A stretch of 64,000 bases of DNA, taken from Nitrobacter sp035546855 (GTDB lineage Bacteria > Pseudomonadota > Alphaproteobacteria > Rhizobiales > Xanthobacteraceae). The stretch lies in assembly GCA_035546855.1 (NCBI GenBank), contig DASZVY010000007.1:1-64000 (forward strand). Reading direction: 5' to 3'. The translations under genes were made by a program, and so were the position numbers. The notes under the pieces were generated by a model. It ran no database searches. It saw only the letters and a list, made by a program, of their open reading frames with translations, and had not been told where the DNA came from. Shown here one piece after another: positions 17,094 to 28,295 of the stretch (within the stretch, counting starts at the first letter, position 1; each line of letters starts with the position of its first letter).

Positions 17094-18512
17094 TCAGCTC
17101 TTCGGCACCGACGGCCACGGCTTCTGCGGGCCGCGCAACGACTCGAACGCCTTCGCCATCGCCAGCACGCCGCGGTCGTCGAAGCGGCGTCCGACGATCT
17201 GCACGCCGATCGGAAAACCGTCGGCGTCGTAGCCGCCGTTGATCGAGACGGCCGGGTTCTCGGACATGTTCCACGTCACGGTATAGATGATGTGCTCGAA
17301 CGGCTTCATCGGATCGTTGCGGGGGGCGGCGAACTCGGCGGGAAATTTCACCACCGGCGACACCGGCGAGATCACGTAATCGTACTCCGCGAACAGCTTC
17401 GTCGCCGCGGCGCGGATCGCCATGGTGGCGTTGAAGCCCCTGACGACATCGACGCCGGAGAGCTTCGATCCGGACTCCGCCCACGCGTAGATATAGGGCA
17501 ACGCCTTGGATCGGACATCCGCCCGCATGCGCAGGAAGTCGTCCCAGGAGCGCGCGCGCCAGAAATGGTCGAGCCCGTCGAGCATCTCGCGGGTGAGCAC
17601 CGTCGATACCTCGCTCACGATAGCGCCTGCGCCATCGAACGCGCGTGCGGCTTTTGTCGCGGTCTCGCGCGCCGGCGCTTCCAGCGGGTCACCGAAGCCG
17701 AGATCGAGCATCAGGCCGATCTTCTTGCCTTTCGGGGAGTCGTCGATCTGGCTCCAGGCGATGTCCTGCGGCGGCAGGCTCATGCCGTCGCGCGGGTCGG
17801 GCCGCGACAGCACGCTCATCAGCAGCGCGTTGTCGTCTACGGTGCGCGTCATCGGTCCGGTGACGCGGCCGACATAGGGCGGATCGATCGGCACGCGGCC
17901 GAGGCTCGGCTTCAGCGCCACGAGGCCGCACCAGCAGGCGGGCAGACGCACCGAACCGCCGATATCCGTTCCAAGATGCAGCGGGCCGTAACCGGCGGCG
18001 CCGGCCGCGCCCGCGCCCGCGCTGGAACCGCCGGGGTTCTTGCTGACGTCCCACGGATTGCGCGTCAGCGGATGGAACGACGACAGGCCCGACGACAGCA
18101 TGCCGTAGTCGGGCATGGTGGTCTTGGACATGATGACGGCGCCGGCCTCGCGCACCCGCGCGGCGGGCGGCGCATCGACGGGCGCCGGCGTCAACGGTGT
18201 CGTCGCCGCGCCGAGCGGCATCGGCACGCCCCGGGTCGCAATGTTTTCCTTGATGGTGATGGGTACGCCGTCGAGCGGGCCGATTGGCTCGCCCTTGTGC
18301 CAGCGCGTGGTCGCCTCCTTCGCGGCTTTGCGTGCACCGTCGGGGTCGAAGGCGTAGAGCGCCTTGATGTGCGGCTCCCACTTTTCAATGTGGATCAGGA
18401 CGTCCTCGATCACCTCGCTCGGCGAGAACTGCTTGCCATGGAAGCCTGCCAGCATCTGGCAGGCGGAGAGGTCGTGCAGCGCGGTCGCTGCCTTCGGTGC
18501 GCCGTCAGACAT
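17094..18512 (-). CDS. Amidase (amidase signature family)
   Basis: A 472-residue amidase-signature enzyme. The Ser-cisSer-Lys triad is visible: Lys88 in T-I-K-E-N, a cis-Ser near 164 in P-G-G-S-S-A-G and the nucleophile Ser187 in T-D-I-G-G-S-V-R. It hydrolyses a C-N amide bond; the substrate cannot be told, but the neighbours suggest peptides or acyl-amides. The ATG at 18512 lies within the end of the M20 peptidase gene (overlap of 8 bases), indicating one operon with it. No Gln-tRNA amidotransferase partners (GatB or GatC) are nearby, so a GatA role is unlikely. Confidence 0.9.
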   Translation of the reverse strand: MSDGAPKAATALHDLSACQMLAGFHGKQFSPSEVIEDVLIHIEKWEPHIKALYAFDPDGARKAAKEATTRWHKGEPIGPLDGVPITIKENIATRGVPMPLGAATTPLTPAPVDAPPAARVREAGAVIMSKTTMPDYGMLSSGLSSFHPLTRNPWDVSKNPGGSSAGAGAAGAAGYGPLHLGTDIGGSVRLPACWCGLVALKPSLGRVPIDPPYVGRVTGPMTRTVDDNALLMSVLSRPDPRDGMSLPPQDIAWSQIDDSPKGKKIGLMLDLGFGDPLEAPARETATKAARAFDGAGAIVSEVSTVLTREMLDGLDHFWRARSWDDFLRMRADVRSKALPYIYAWAESGSKLSGVDVVRGFNATMAIRAAATKLFAEYDYVISPVSPVVKFPAEFAAPRNDPMKPFEHIIYTVTWNMSENPAVSINGGYDADGFPIGVQIVGRRFDDRGVLAMAKAFESLRGPQKPWPSVPKS

Positions 18513-19677
18513 GACCGCCCACCGGCAGGCGGGTTTCGACGATGCGCGCGAACATGCTGGCGCCGATCGGCAGGATCTTGTCATCGAGCACGTAGCCCGG
18601 GTTGTGCACCGGCACCGAGCCGTCGTGACCGACCCAGAAATAGGCGCCGGGAACGGCCTGCAGCATGTCGGCAAAATCCTCGCTGCCCATCTTGGGCGTC
18701 GAGCGCGTCAGCACCTTGGCCGGATCGACCACGGTGCGGGCGACCTCCTCCACCACCTTGGAGTGCTCGTCGCTGTTGACGAGCACGCTGAAGATGTCGC
18801 GGATGTCGACATGGATTTCCACCTGGAAGGCGGCGGCGATCCCCGCACAGATCGCGCGCATGCGCTCGCGGATCAGGGCGCGCACGCCGTCGTCGAAGGC
18901 GCGCACGGTGCCGCAGAGCTTGGCCTCGCCGGGAATGACGTTGTAGGCGGAGCCGGCGTGAATCTGCGTGATCGACAGCACCGCCGCCTGCAGCGGATCG
19001 ACATTGCGGCTGACGATGCTCTGCAGCGCCTGGCCGACCGTCATCGCGATCACCACCGGATCCTTGGAGCGCTCCGGCATCGCGCCGTGGGCGCCGTAGC
19101 CGGTGATGACGATATCGAAGAAGTCGGCGCCGGCCATGGCGGGGCCGGGAAGGATGGCGATCTCGCCATGGTCGAGATCGGGCGCGTTGTGCAGGCCGTA
19201 CATCTCGTCGCAGGGAAATTTGTCCAGCAGGCCGTCCCTGATCATGGCGCGCGCGCCGCCGAGGCCTTCCTCCGCCGGCTGGAAGATGAAATGCACGGTG
19301 CCGTCGAAATTCTTGGTCTCCGCGAGATAGCGCGCGGTGCCGAGCAGCATGGTGGTGTGGCCGTCATGGCCGCAGCCGTGGAAGCGGCCGGGAATGGTGG
19401 AGCGCCATTTCAGGTTGGTGTTCTCCTCCATCGGCAGCGCGTCCATGTCGGCGCGCAGGCCGATGCGTTTGCTTCCCTGACCCTTGCCCTTGAGCACGCC
19501 GACGACGCCGGTGCCGCCGATGCCGCGATGCACCTCGATGCCCCATTGCTTCAGCTTGTCGGCGACGATGCCGGAGGTGCGCACTTCCTCGAAGCCGATC
19601 TCGGGATGGGCATGGAGGTCGCGGCGGATGGCGGTGAGTTCGTCGGCAAAGCCGTCGATGCGGTCGATGGTGGGCAT
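18505..19677 (-). CDS. M20 family metallo-amidohydrolase (hippurate hydrolase-like)
   Basis: A 390-residue M20D amidohydrolase of the HipO / IAA-amino-acid hydrolase type. Metal-site motifs are H-A-H-P-E-I-G-F near residues 22-29, L-R-A-D-M-D-A-L near 74-81, H-G-C-G-H-D-G-H at 100-107, the Glu pair in Q-P-A-E-E-G and His163 in G-L-H-N. It would release an amino acid from an N-acyl conjugate. The gene overlaps the amidase and follows the M81 peptidase after a repeat-filled gap. Substrate inferred only from family. Confidence 0.9.
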   Translation of the reverse strand: MPTIDRIDGFADELTAIRRDLHAHPEIGFEEVRTSGIVADKLKQWGIEVHRGIGGTGVVGVLKGKGQGSKRIGLRADMDALPMEENTNLKWRSTIPGRFHGCGHDGHTTMLLGTARYLAETKNFDGTVHFIFQPAEEGLGGARAMIRDGLLDKFPCDEMYGLHNAPDLDHGEIAILPGPAMAGADFFDIVITGYGAHGAMPERSKDPVVIAMTVGQALQSIVSRNVDPLQAAVLSITQIHAGSAYNVIPGEAKLCGTVRAFDDGVRALIRERMRAICAGIAAAFQVEIHVDIRDIFSVLVNSDEHSKVVEEVARTVVDPAKVLTRSTPKMGSEDFADMLQAVPGAYFWVGHDGSVPVHNPGYVLDDKILPIGASMFARIVETRLPVGGHV

Positions 19678-19696
19678 GGGCGTTCCCTTCTTTCTT

Positions 19697-19832
19697 ATCC
19701 CTCCCCCGTGCGGGGAGGATGGCCTGTCGAGAGCGAAGCGATCGACAGGCCGGGTGGGGGTAGTGTTGATGAAATGAATCGCTCCCGATAACCCCCGCCC
19801 CCGATCCCTCCCCGCAAGGGGGAGGGGAGCAG
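19697..19832. repeat. Palindromic repeat cluster, CCCTCCCC/GGGGAGG type (copy 3)
   Basis: Two hairpin units, CCCTCCCCCGTGCGGGGAGG and CCCTCCCCGCAAGGGGGAGG, flank a further palindrome with GGCCTGTCGA / TCGACAGGCC arms. It fills the gap between the M81 and M20 genes. Confidence 0.75.
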
Positions 19833-19861
19833 AGGGGCCGGGTGTATCTGGTCACGCGGGA

Positions 19862-21385
19862 TCATCGAGTCACGTCTTGCGTATTCGAGGGCGAGAAAGG
19901 TTTTCCGTTCGGTTTCAGCCGCACGCCGGGCCGCAGCCGCGTCCACGGCAGCACCGAGGTGTCGGCCGGCATGGCGCCGGGGGCGGCGCAGATCAGCAGC
20001 TTGTCGGCGATCGGCTCGAAGTCGGCGCGGAAATGCACCGAGCTCTTGTTGACGAGAATGGATTGCCCGGTCGGCTCGATCCCGACGTAGCGGTACATCG
20101 CCTGATCGGCGAGTTGCGCCTTGTGCGACGACACCACGACGCGCACGTCGCCGATGCGCAGGCATGCGGAAGGGCCCATCTCCATCTCGCGACCGCCATA
20201 GTAGGGGCCGGGCGCGACGAAGCGTCCGTCGGAGAGTTTTTCGACGATAAATGTCTCGGTGTACGGGCTGTCGCCGGGAATGCCGGACTTGCCGCCGAGC
20301 GAGAGCGTCACGGTCGCTCCTTCGCCGGCATCATGCGCGGCTTTCGCGGCGGCGGGATCGTAGATCACGCCGGTCGCGGCGTTGGTGGCCTTGTTGCGCA
20401 CCAGCGCGCGCAGCATGCCGGTGGTGTCGGAATCGCCGCCCGCGCCGGGATTGTCCTGGGTGTCGGCGATGACGACGGGCTTCGTCGCGGTCTTCGCCAG
20501 CTCCATCGCATATTGCACGCCCTCGTCGGGCGAATAGATGCGGCCGTCGAAATCGTCCTCATGGCCTTCGACGAGTTTTGCGATCGTGTCCGCGGCACGG
20601 TCGGCGTCGGCCTGCGTCCGGCCATAGGCGAACACGGTTGGACCGCAGCCTTCGAAATCGGCGGCCGGAAAGCCCGGCGCGAACGACAGCGTCGGCACGG
20701 CGTCGCTCTCGAGCGCGGCCAGCTTCTCGTAGATGCCTTTTGTCGGCTGATCGTTGGTGCATTGCCAACTGATCGGAATCAGGAACGGCAGTTGACGGAA
20801 CGCCTTTGCAAGCTTGTGTCGGGTCTCGAGCAACAGCGCGAGGTGCCGAGCCGAAGCGCGTCCGGTGCCGGCCATGTCCACATGCGGATAGGTGCGATAG
20901 GCAATCAGCGCGTCGGCGTGTTCCACCATCTCCGGCGTGACATTGGCGTGAAGGTCAAGACTCACGACCAGCGGCAAATCCTTGCCGATGATTTTCCGGA
21001 CCCGAGCGAGAATCTCGCCTTCGCCGTCGTCGAGATGCTCGGTCACCATCGCGCCGTGCAGGTCGAGATAGACGGCGTCGAGCTTGCCCGCGGCGGCAAT
21101 GCCGTCGGTGATGACCTTCGTGATGCGCTCGAAGGCGTCCCTGGTGACGTGCGCGGAGGGCGAAGCGCCGCAGGCCACGGTCGGAACCAGGTCCCAGCCC
21201 TTCGCTTCCGCCGCCTCGATGAAGCCGGCGAGGCCGACATTGATGCCGCGCATCACCTTCAGCACGTCGGCGCCGAACGTCATCGCGGGCCAGCCGCCGC
21301 CATGGACGAACGCATCGTAGGTCGCCTTGGTGGGCGCGAACGTATTGGTTTCGTGCAGGAAGCCGCCGACGGCGATGCGGGTCAT
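19862..21385 (-). CDS. M81 family metallopeptidase (microcystinase MlrC-type)
   Basis: A 507-residue M81 peptidase. The N-terminus M-T-R-I-A-V-G-G-F-L-H-E-T-N-T-F is the family hallmark; further marks are Y-L-D-L-H-G-A-M-V and a C-terminal DUF1485-type half with N-P-G-A-G-G-D-S-D-T-T-G near the middle. MlrC cleaves the linear tetrapeptide intermediate of microcystin in sphingomonads, but most homologues occur without the mlrA and mlrB genes, as here, and probably act on other peptides. It follows the ABC ATPase gene by 32 bases on the same strand, so intake and cleavage look linked. Confidence 0.9.
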   Translation of the reverse strand: MTRIAVGGFLHETNTFAPTKATYDAFVHGGGWPAMTFGADVLKVMRGINVGLAGFIEAAEAKGWDLVPTVACGASPSAHVTRDAFERITKVITDGIAAAGKLDAVYLDLHGAMVTEHLDDGEGEILARVRKIIGKDLPLVVSLDLHANVTPEMVEHADALIAYRTYPHVDMAGTGRASARHLALLLETRHKLAKAFRQLPFLIPISWQCTNDQPTKGIYEKLAALESDAVPTLSFAPGFPAADFEGCGPTVFAYGRTQADADRAADTIAKLVEGHEDDFDGRIYSPDEGVQYAMELAKTATKPVVIADTQDNPGAGGDSDTTGMLRALVRNKATNAATGVIYDPAAAKAAHDAGEGATVTLSLGGKSGIPGDSPYTETFIVEKLSDGRFVAPGPYYGGREMEMGPSACLRIGDVRVVVSSHKAQLADQAMYRYVGIEPTGQSILVNKSSVHFRADFEPIADKLLICAAPGAMPADTSVLPWTRLRPGVRLKPNGKPFSPSNTQDVTR

Positions 21386-21417
21386 GTCACCTACTCAACT
21401 CAATCTGGCCGCGGATG

Positions 21418-23076
<1,659 letters not shown>

Positions 23077-23101
23077 GGCGTCATCCATCCGTATCGCCAC
23101 G

Positions 23102-23226
23102 CTCGTGTCCCGGACGCGGCGCGGCGCTCTCGCGCTGCACCGCAGAGCCGGGACCGTTCCATAGTCGGTGCTCGTAACGGCTCCGGATCAGCGGCGCATC
23201 GCTGCGCGCGGCGCGGCGTCCGGGGC
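23102..23226. repeat. Dispersed palindromic repeat, GTCCCGGACGCGGCG type
   Basis: Outer arms GTGTCCCGGACGCGGCGCGG and GCGGCGCGGCGTCCGGGGCA are inverted, with TGCACCGCAGAGCCGGGACC inside. It occupies the gap between the DppC-like and ATPase genes within the transporter operon. Confidence 0.7.
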
Positions 23227-23263
23227 ACGCCGTCGTATCGTTCGCAAGGACGGTCATGATTTC

Positions 23264-24154
23264 TCACTTGCCGGCCTCCCGCTGCTTCATGCGCGGATCG
23301 AGCGCGTCGCGCGCGGCGTCGCCGATCAGGTTGACGCTCAGAATGGTGATCGAGAGGATCAGGCCGGGCCAGAAGATCAGCGACGGCTTGATCTGGAAGT
23401 AGGCGCGGCCCTCCGCCATGATGTTGCCCCAGGTCGGCGTTTCCGGGCTGATGCCGGCGCCGAGGAACGACAGGATCGCCTCGGTCAGGATCGCGGAGGC
23501 GCAAACGTAGGTGCCCTGAACGATCAGCGGCGCGACGGTGTTGGGCATCAGATGCCGCCACATGATCTTCGGCAGGCTGGAGCCGACCGAGATCGCGGCT
23601 TCGACATAGGGCTCCTCGCGCGCCGACAGCACGACGGAACGGACCAGCCGCGCCGCGCGCGGGATTTCAGGAATGGTGATGGCGATCAGCACCGTCCACA
23701 GGCTCGCGCCCGACAGCGCGACCACGGCGATGGCGAGCAGGATGCTGGGTATCGCCATCAGCCCGTCCATGATCCGCATCATCACGGCGTCGACCCATTT
23801 GAAGAAGCCGGAGACGAGGCCGATGACCAGGCCGGCGGCGACGCTGATAACGGCGGCGCCAAGACCGATCAGCAACGAGATGCGTCCGCCGTAAAGGATG
23901 CGCGCCAGCACGTCGCGGCCATAGGCATCGGTGCCGAGCAGGAATTGCGCGCCGGCCGGCCTCAGCCGCAGCGCCGGGGCCAGAAGCTCCGGATCGTGCG
24001 AGGTCAGCCAGGGCGCGAAGACGGCGGAGGCGATCACCAGCAGGAGACAAATGCTGGCGCCGGCGATGATCGGCGTGGCCGTGAGGAAGCCCAGCCCCGG
24101 CCGCAGCGGCCGCGTCACGGGGAGGGAGGATTCGGGGAGGGTCTCGATCGCCAT
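23264..24154 (-). CDS. Oligopeptide ABC transporter permease (DppC type)
   Basis: A 296-residue inner-membrane permease of the DppC/OppC family with about six membrane segments, an N-terminal leader helix, the G-T-D-A-Y-G-R-D-V-L-A-R motif near residues 70-81 and the EAA coupling loop E-A-A-I-S-V-G-S-S-L-P-K-I. The C-terminus N-L-I-G-D-A-A-R-D-A-L-D-P-R is typical. The frame stays open to 25177, but those residues are a shadow of the DppB-like gene. The ATG at 24154 lies 11 bases after the DppB-like stop. Confidence 0.92.
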   Translation of the reverse strand: MAIETLPESSLPVTRPLRPGLGFLTATPIIAGASICLLLVIASAVFAPWLTSHDPELLAPALRLRPAGAQFLLGTDAYGRDVLARILYGGRISLLIGLGAAVISVAAGLVIGLVSGFFKWVDAVMMRIMDGLMAIPSILLAIAVVALSGASLWTVLIAITIPEIPRAARLVRSVVLSAREEPYVEAAISVGSSLPKIMWRHLMPNTVAPLIVQGTYVCASAILTEAILSFLGAGISPETPTWGNIMAEGRAYFQIKPSLIFWPGLILSITILSVNLIGDAARDALDPRMKQREAGK

Positions 24155-24165
24155 CAGTGCGGGCC

Positions 24166-25107
24166 TCAGTACCGAATGCGGGGATCGAGCAGGGTGTAGG
24201 CGAGGTCGATCAGCAGGTTGACGGCGACATAGACGCCGGATGTCAGAAGGATCATCGCCTGGATCACCGGATAGTCGCGGGCCAGCACCGCATCGACGGT
24301 GAGACGGCCGATGCCCGGCAGATTGAACACGCTTTCGGTGACCACGACGCCGGAGATCAACAGCGCGAAGCCGGTGCCGATCACGGTGATGACCGGGACG
24401 GCGGCGTTGCGCAGCGCATGACGCAGCAACACCGCGTGCTCGGTGATGCCCTTGGCGCGGGCGGTGCGGACATAATCTTCGCCGAGCACGTCGAGGACCG
24501 CCGCGCGCGTCATGCGCGCGATCAGCGCGACATAGATGAACGACAGCTCCACGGTCGGCAGCACGAGGCGCTCCACGAACGGGCCGAAGCCGCGATGGAA
24601 CGAGCGGAAGCCCTGCACCGGAAACCACTGCAGATCGATCGCAAAAATCTGGATCAGCACATAGCCGATCACGAACACCGGCACCGAAAATCCGATCACC
24701 GACAGCCCCATCACGAAGCGGTCGACCCAGGTGCCGTGCTTCCACGCCGCGAGCACGCCGAGCGGCACCGCGATGAGGACGGAGAGGACGATCGTCGACA
24801 GCGCAACGCAAATCGTCGGCTCGACGCGCTGGCCGATCAATTTCAGGACGGGCACGTTCGAGATCAGGGAGACGCCGAGATCGCCGTGCAGCAATTTTCC
24901 GATCCAGGTGAAGAACTGGAGATAGAGCGGCTCGTTGAGGCCGAGCGAGATGCGGATGCGCTCGATCTGCTCGGGCGTTGCGCTGTCGCCGGCGATGATC
25001 GCGGCGGGATCGCCGGGGGTCAGCCGCAGCAGCAGGAACACGAACAGCGCGACCACGCCCATCACGGGCACGGCGGCGAGAATTCGGCGGATCAGGTAAC
25101 CCAGCAT
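24166..25107 (-). CDS. Oligopeptide ABC transporter permease (DppB type)
   Basis: A 313-residue DppB/OppB-family permease. The N-terminus M-L-G-Y-L-I-R-R-I-L-A-A-V-P-V-M and the R-L-T-P-G-D-P-A motif near residues 29-36 are family hallmarks. The EAA-type loop V-R-T-A-R-A-K-G-I-T-E and the ending L-A-Y-T-L-L-D-P-R-I-R-Y are present. It is the first gene of the permease-permease-ATPase-M81 unit on the minus strand. Together with the binding protein encoded at 26658-28259 it forms a full class C importer for peptides or similar solutes. Confidence 0.92.
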   Translation of the reverse strand: MLGYLIRRILAAVPVMGVVALFVFLLLRLTPGDPAAIIAGDSATPEQIERIRISLGLNEPLYLQFFTWIGKLLHGDLGVSLISNVPVLKLIGQRVEPTICVALSTIVLSVLIAVPLGVLAAWKHGTWVDRFVMGLSVIGFSVPVFVIGYVLIQIFAIDLQWFPVQGFRSFHRGFGPFVERLVLPTVELSFIYVALIARMTRAAVLDVLGEDYVRTARAKGITEHAVLLRHALRNAAVPVITVIGTGFALLISGVVVTESVFNLPGIGRLTVDAVLARDYPVIQAMILLTSGVYVAVNLLIDLAYTLLDPRIRY

Positions 25108-25215
25108 GGGATCGCAGGTCCTCGATTGTGACGGAGCATAGCGGGCCCCCTCGAAAAGTCAGCAAGTCCCGTGCCATCTCCTCGCTGGTTCCAGCGGCGC
25201 ATGGCTGCGGCGCCG

Positions 25216-26346
25216 TCAGGTCAGCGTCGCCAGCAGTCCGGCCATCAAGCGGCCGCGCTCGGCGAGGCTGTCGACTTCGATGTGCTCGTTCAGCGTATGG
25301 GCATCGGCGCCGCGCACGCCGAGACCATCGAGCGTCGGAATGCCCATCGCGCCGGTGAAGTTTCCGTCAGAGCCGCCGCCGGCGCTGCCGTGCGGCAATT
25401 CGAGCCCGAGTTGCTTTGCGACGCCGACCGCCTTCTCGTAAAGCGCCATGGTGCCGGCATCCGGCTCCCACACCGGCCGCGTCACGCCGCGCGTCACCTT
25501 GAAGGTGACGTCATTCGACGTGCCGGACAACGCCAGCATGCGCTCGACGCCGCGATCGAGGTCGGCCTGCCGCTTCGCCATGCTCAGGGCTTCGCCGGTG
25601 CAGGTCGTGGCAACGCAGTTGACCCATTGACCGCCATGCACGATGCCGACGCTGAAGGTGCAGTCGTCCGTGGTCATGCCGTCGATGGCGAGGATTTGCC
25701 GCGCCATCTCCCGGATGGCGGAGCGGCCCGAGGAGAGGGTGGCGCCGGCGTGGCTCGGCTTGCCGATGGCTTCCAGATTGAAGCGCGCGATGGCGTAGCG
25801 GCCGGTGACGACGCCGTTGTTGGCGCGGCCGGGCTCCGGCACCAGCACATATTTGTTGCGCGCTGCCTCCGCTTCGATCAGGTCGCGCACGCTGGGCGTG
25901 CCGACTTCCTCGTCCGGCGTGAACAGCACCGTGATCGGCAGCGGTGTCGTAAATGAGGCTTTCGCCAGTTGGCGGATCGCTTCCAGCGACAGGTAGTTGC
26001 CGCCCTTCATGTCGAAGATGCCGGGGCCGTAGCACTTGTTGCCTTCCCGACGGAACGGCAGTTTCTCCAGCGTGCCGACCGGATGCACCGTGTCGAGATG
26101 GCCCGCGATCAGGATGCCGGGTTCGCCCTGCTTCGGATGCGGAAAACGCGCGCGGATGCAGCCGCCAAAGCCCTGGCGGCCGGCGATGCGCTCGATCGTC
26201 GCACCCATGATCGCCATCTCGCGCGCGGCGAGGTCGAGCATGCGGTCGACGGCGCCCGCATCCCAGGTGGGGCTCTCGCATTCGACCCAGGCGCGCAGGC
26301 CCCGCAGCATGGCTTCGGAATCGAAGGGAAGGTTGGCCGGGTTCAT
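25216..26346 (-). CDS. M20 family metallopeptidase (carboxypeptidase G2-like)
   Basis: A 376-residue M20A metallopeptidase similar to glutamate carboxypeptidase. Zinc-site motifs are G-H-L-D-T-V-H-P-V-G-T (His83, Asp85), I-F-D-M-K-G-G (Asp112) and P-D-E-E-V-G-T-P-S (Glu146/147); a dimerisation domain with R-P-V-W-E and a final H-x-x-x-E segment follow. No signal peptide, so it is cytosolic. It shares the intergenic region with the divergent binding-protein gene, which suggests co-regulation of peptide uptake and cleavage. Confidence 0.9.
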   Translation of the reverse strand: MNPANLPFDSEAMLRGLRAWVECESPTWDAGAVDRMLDLAAREMAIMGATIERIAGRQGFGGCIRARFPHPKQGEPGILIAGHLDTVHPVGTLEKLPFRREGNKCYGPGIFDMKGGNYLSLEAIRQLAKASFTTPLPITVLFTPDEEVGTPSVRDLIEAEAARNKYVLVPEPGRANNGVVTGRYAIARFNLEAIGKPSHAGATLSSGRSAIREMARQILAIDGMTTDDCTFSVGIVHGGQWVNCVATTCTGEALSMAKRQADLDRGVERMLALSGTSNDVTFKVTRGVTRPVWEPDAGTMALYEKAVGVAKQLGLELPHGSAGGGSDGNFTGAMGIPTLDGLGVRGADAHTLNEHIEVDSLAERGRLMAGLLATLT

Positions 26347-26657
26347 GTCCGATCGCTTTCTGTTGCTTGTTCAACGCACCGTCACGGCGATGCCGTTCGC
26401 CATAATGCGAGCTTCGCCGGAAATTGCCAGCGCAACATTGCGCGAACATTTGCGCATCGCTGGCGCGGATGTTGCTTGTACACGAACGAGAACGGCGTTG
26501 ACGCGCTCGCGGCTTGGTGCAAGTCTCGAATGAAACAGAGCCACGGTGCGTTATGCATTTGCGCAGCCTGAATGACGGTCAGCGTGCGCAAAATTTCGTC
26601 AGTGACCGGGCCGGCAATGGCAATTGGCGGCAAAACACATAAGTCAGGAGGGGTCGA
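26347..26657. promoter_or_regulatory. Divergent promoter region with repeated TTTGCGCA sites
   Basis: This 311-base gap serves both the M20 peptidase and the binding-protein gene. It contains CATTTGCGCA twice (26447-26456 and 26556-26565) and the inverted form TGCGCAAAAT at 26585-26594, plus GCCAGCG/CGCTGGC arms around the first copy. Several copies of an oligonucleotide in both directions are what an operator array looks like, but no regulator gene is present nearby and no consensus promoter is evident. I see no coding region in it. Confidence 0.35.
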
Positions 26658-28259
26658 ATGGTTCAGATTACGCGCAGGCAATTCTCGACGATGGCGTCCG
26701 CAGCCGCGCTCTCGACGGCGCTGCCGCTGCGGGCCAGGGCGGCGGGCGGCAAGACCATCACGGCGGTGATGCATTCCGATCTGCGCATCATCGACCCCGG
26801 GCTGACGACCGCCTACATCACGCGCGACCACGGTTACATGATCTACGACACGCTGCTGGCGATGGATTCGAATTTCAAGATCCAGCCGCAGATGGCCGAA
26901 TACAAGGTCTCCGACGACAAGCTCACCTATACCTTCACGTTGCGCGACGGCCTGAAATGGCATGATGGCCCGCCGGTCACGGCGGAAGACTGCGTCGCAT
27001 CGCTGCAGCGCTGGGGCAAGAAGGACGGCATGGGCCAGAAGCTCATGGAATTCACGGCGAGCCTGACCGCCGCCGATCCCAAGACCATCGTGCTCAAGTT
27101 GAAAGAGCCCTACGGTCTCGTGCTGGACTCCATCGGCAAGCCTTCGTCGCTGGTGCCGTTCATGATGCCGAAGCGGATCGCGGAAACTCCGGCGGACAAG
27201 GCAATTCCCGAGCAGATCGGCTCCGGCCCGTTCAAGTTCGTGAAAGAGGAATTCCAGCCCGGCGTGAAGGCGGTCTATGCCAAGAACCCCGACTACGTGC
27301 CGCGCAAGGAGCCGGCGAGCTGGACCTCCGGCGGCAAGGTGGTGAAGGTCGACCGCGTCGAGTGGGTCACCATGGCCGACGCGCAGACCGCGATGAACGC
27401 GCTGCAATCCGGCGACATCGACTTCCTGGAAAATCCGTCGTTCGACCTGTTGCCGGTCCTCAAGAACGACAAGGAGCTGCACATCCAGACGCTGAGCAAG
27501 CTCGGCTTCCAGACCATTGCGCGGATGAACTTCCTCTATCCGCCGTTCGACAACGTCAAGGTGCGGCGCGCGGCGCTGATGGCCATCAGTCAGAAACCGA
27601 TCCTCGATGCGCTGGTCGGCAATCCCGACTACTACAAGGTTTGCGGCGCGGTGTTCGTCTGCGGCACGCCGCTGGCGAGCGAGGCGGGCTCCGAGCCGAT
27701 CACTAAAGGAGACGACGTTGCCGCGGCCAAGAAGCTGCTGGCGGAATCCGGCTATGACGGCACGCCGGTCGTGCTGATGGCGCCGACGGATGTCGTGGTT
27801 CTCAAGGCGCAGCCGATCGTCATCGCCCAGCAGTTGCGCGATGTCGGCTTCAAGGTCGACCTGCAGGCCACCGACTGGCAGACCCTGGTGTCGCGCCGCG
27901 CCCTTCAGAAGCCGCCGAAGGAGGGCGGCTGGAATATGTTCTGCACCAACTGGGTGGCCCCCGACGTCATGAACCCCGTGGCCAACGTCATGCTGAACGG
28001 CAAGGGCAAGAAGGGCGGCTGGTTCGGATGGCCGGACGATCCCGCCATCGAGGCGCTGATCGACAAGTTCGTCCGCACGACCTCGGCCGACGACCAGAAG
28101 AAAATCGCGGTCGATATCCAGAAGCATGTCATGGAGCAGGTGACCTACATTCCGCTCGGCCAGTACGAGGCGCCGTCGGTATGGCGGACCTCGTTGAAGG
28201 GCGTTCTGGACGGCCCGGCGACGCCGATCTTCTGGAACATCGAGAAGACGGAAGCCTGA
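26658..28259 (+). CDS. Oligopeptide ABC transporter substrate-binding protein (SBP family 5)
   Basis: A 533-residue family-5 extracytoplasmic solute-binding protein. The N-terminus has a twin-arginine signal (I-T-R-R-Q-F-S-T-M-A, Arg6/Arg7) ending near A-R-A-A, so it is probably exported folded by Tat. Typical blocks are Y-D-T-L-L-A-M-D near residue 71, W-H-D-G-P-P-V-T-A-E-D near 103 and the G-S-G-P-F-K-F segment near 191. A strong AGGAGGGG ribosome binding site at 26647-26654 supports the start. It feeds the divergent permease operon; ligands are probably peptides, judged by the peptidase neighbours. Confidence 0.92.
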   Translation: MVQITRRQFSTMASAAALSTALPLRARAAGGKTITAVMHSDLRIIDPGLTTAYITRDHGYMIYDTLLAMDSNFKIQPQMAEYKVSDDKLTYTFTLRDGLKWHDGPPVTAEDCVASLQRWGKKDGMGQKLMEFTASLTAADPKTIVLKLKEPYGLVLDSIGKPSSLVPFMMPKRIAETPADKAIPEQIGSGPFKFVKEEFQPGVKAVYAKNPDYVPRKEPASWTSGGKVVKVDRVEWVTMADAQTAMNALQSGDIDFLENPSFDLLPVLKNDKELHIQTLSKLGFQTIARMNFLYPPFDNVKVRRAALMAISQKPILDALVGNPDYYKVCGAVFVCGTPLASEAGSEPITKGDDVAAAKKLLAESGYDGTPVVLMAPTDVVVLKAQPIVIAQQLRDVGFKVDLQATDWQTLVSRRALQKPPKEGGWNMFCTNWVAPDVMNPVANVMLNGKGKKGGWFGWPDDPAIEALIDKFVRTTSADDQKKIAVDIQKHVMEQVTYIPLGQYEAPSVWRTSLKGVLDGPATPIFWNIEKTEA

Positions 28260-28295
28260 TCCGTCCCACGGCGGAGCGGACCGCCCGATCCGCAT

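Noticed and set aside
19862..21385. Microcystin degradation cluster
   Set aside because: Only the MlrC-type gene is present; mlrA, mlrB and mlrD are missing, so the specific pathway cannot be claimed.
24155..25177. N-terminal half of a 637-codon frame ending at 23264
   Set aside because: These residues are a shadow of the DppB-like gene in another frame; only the part from 24154 downward is a real permease.
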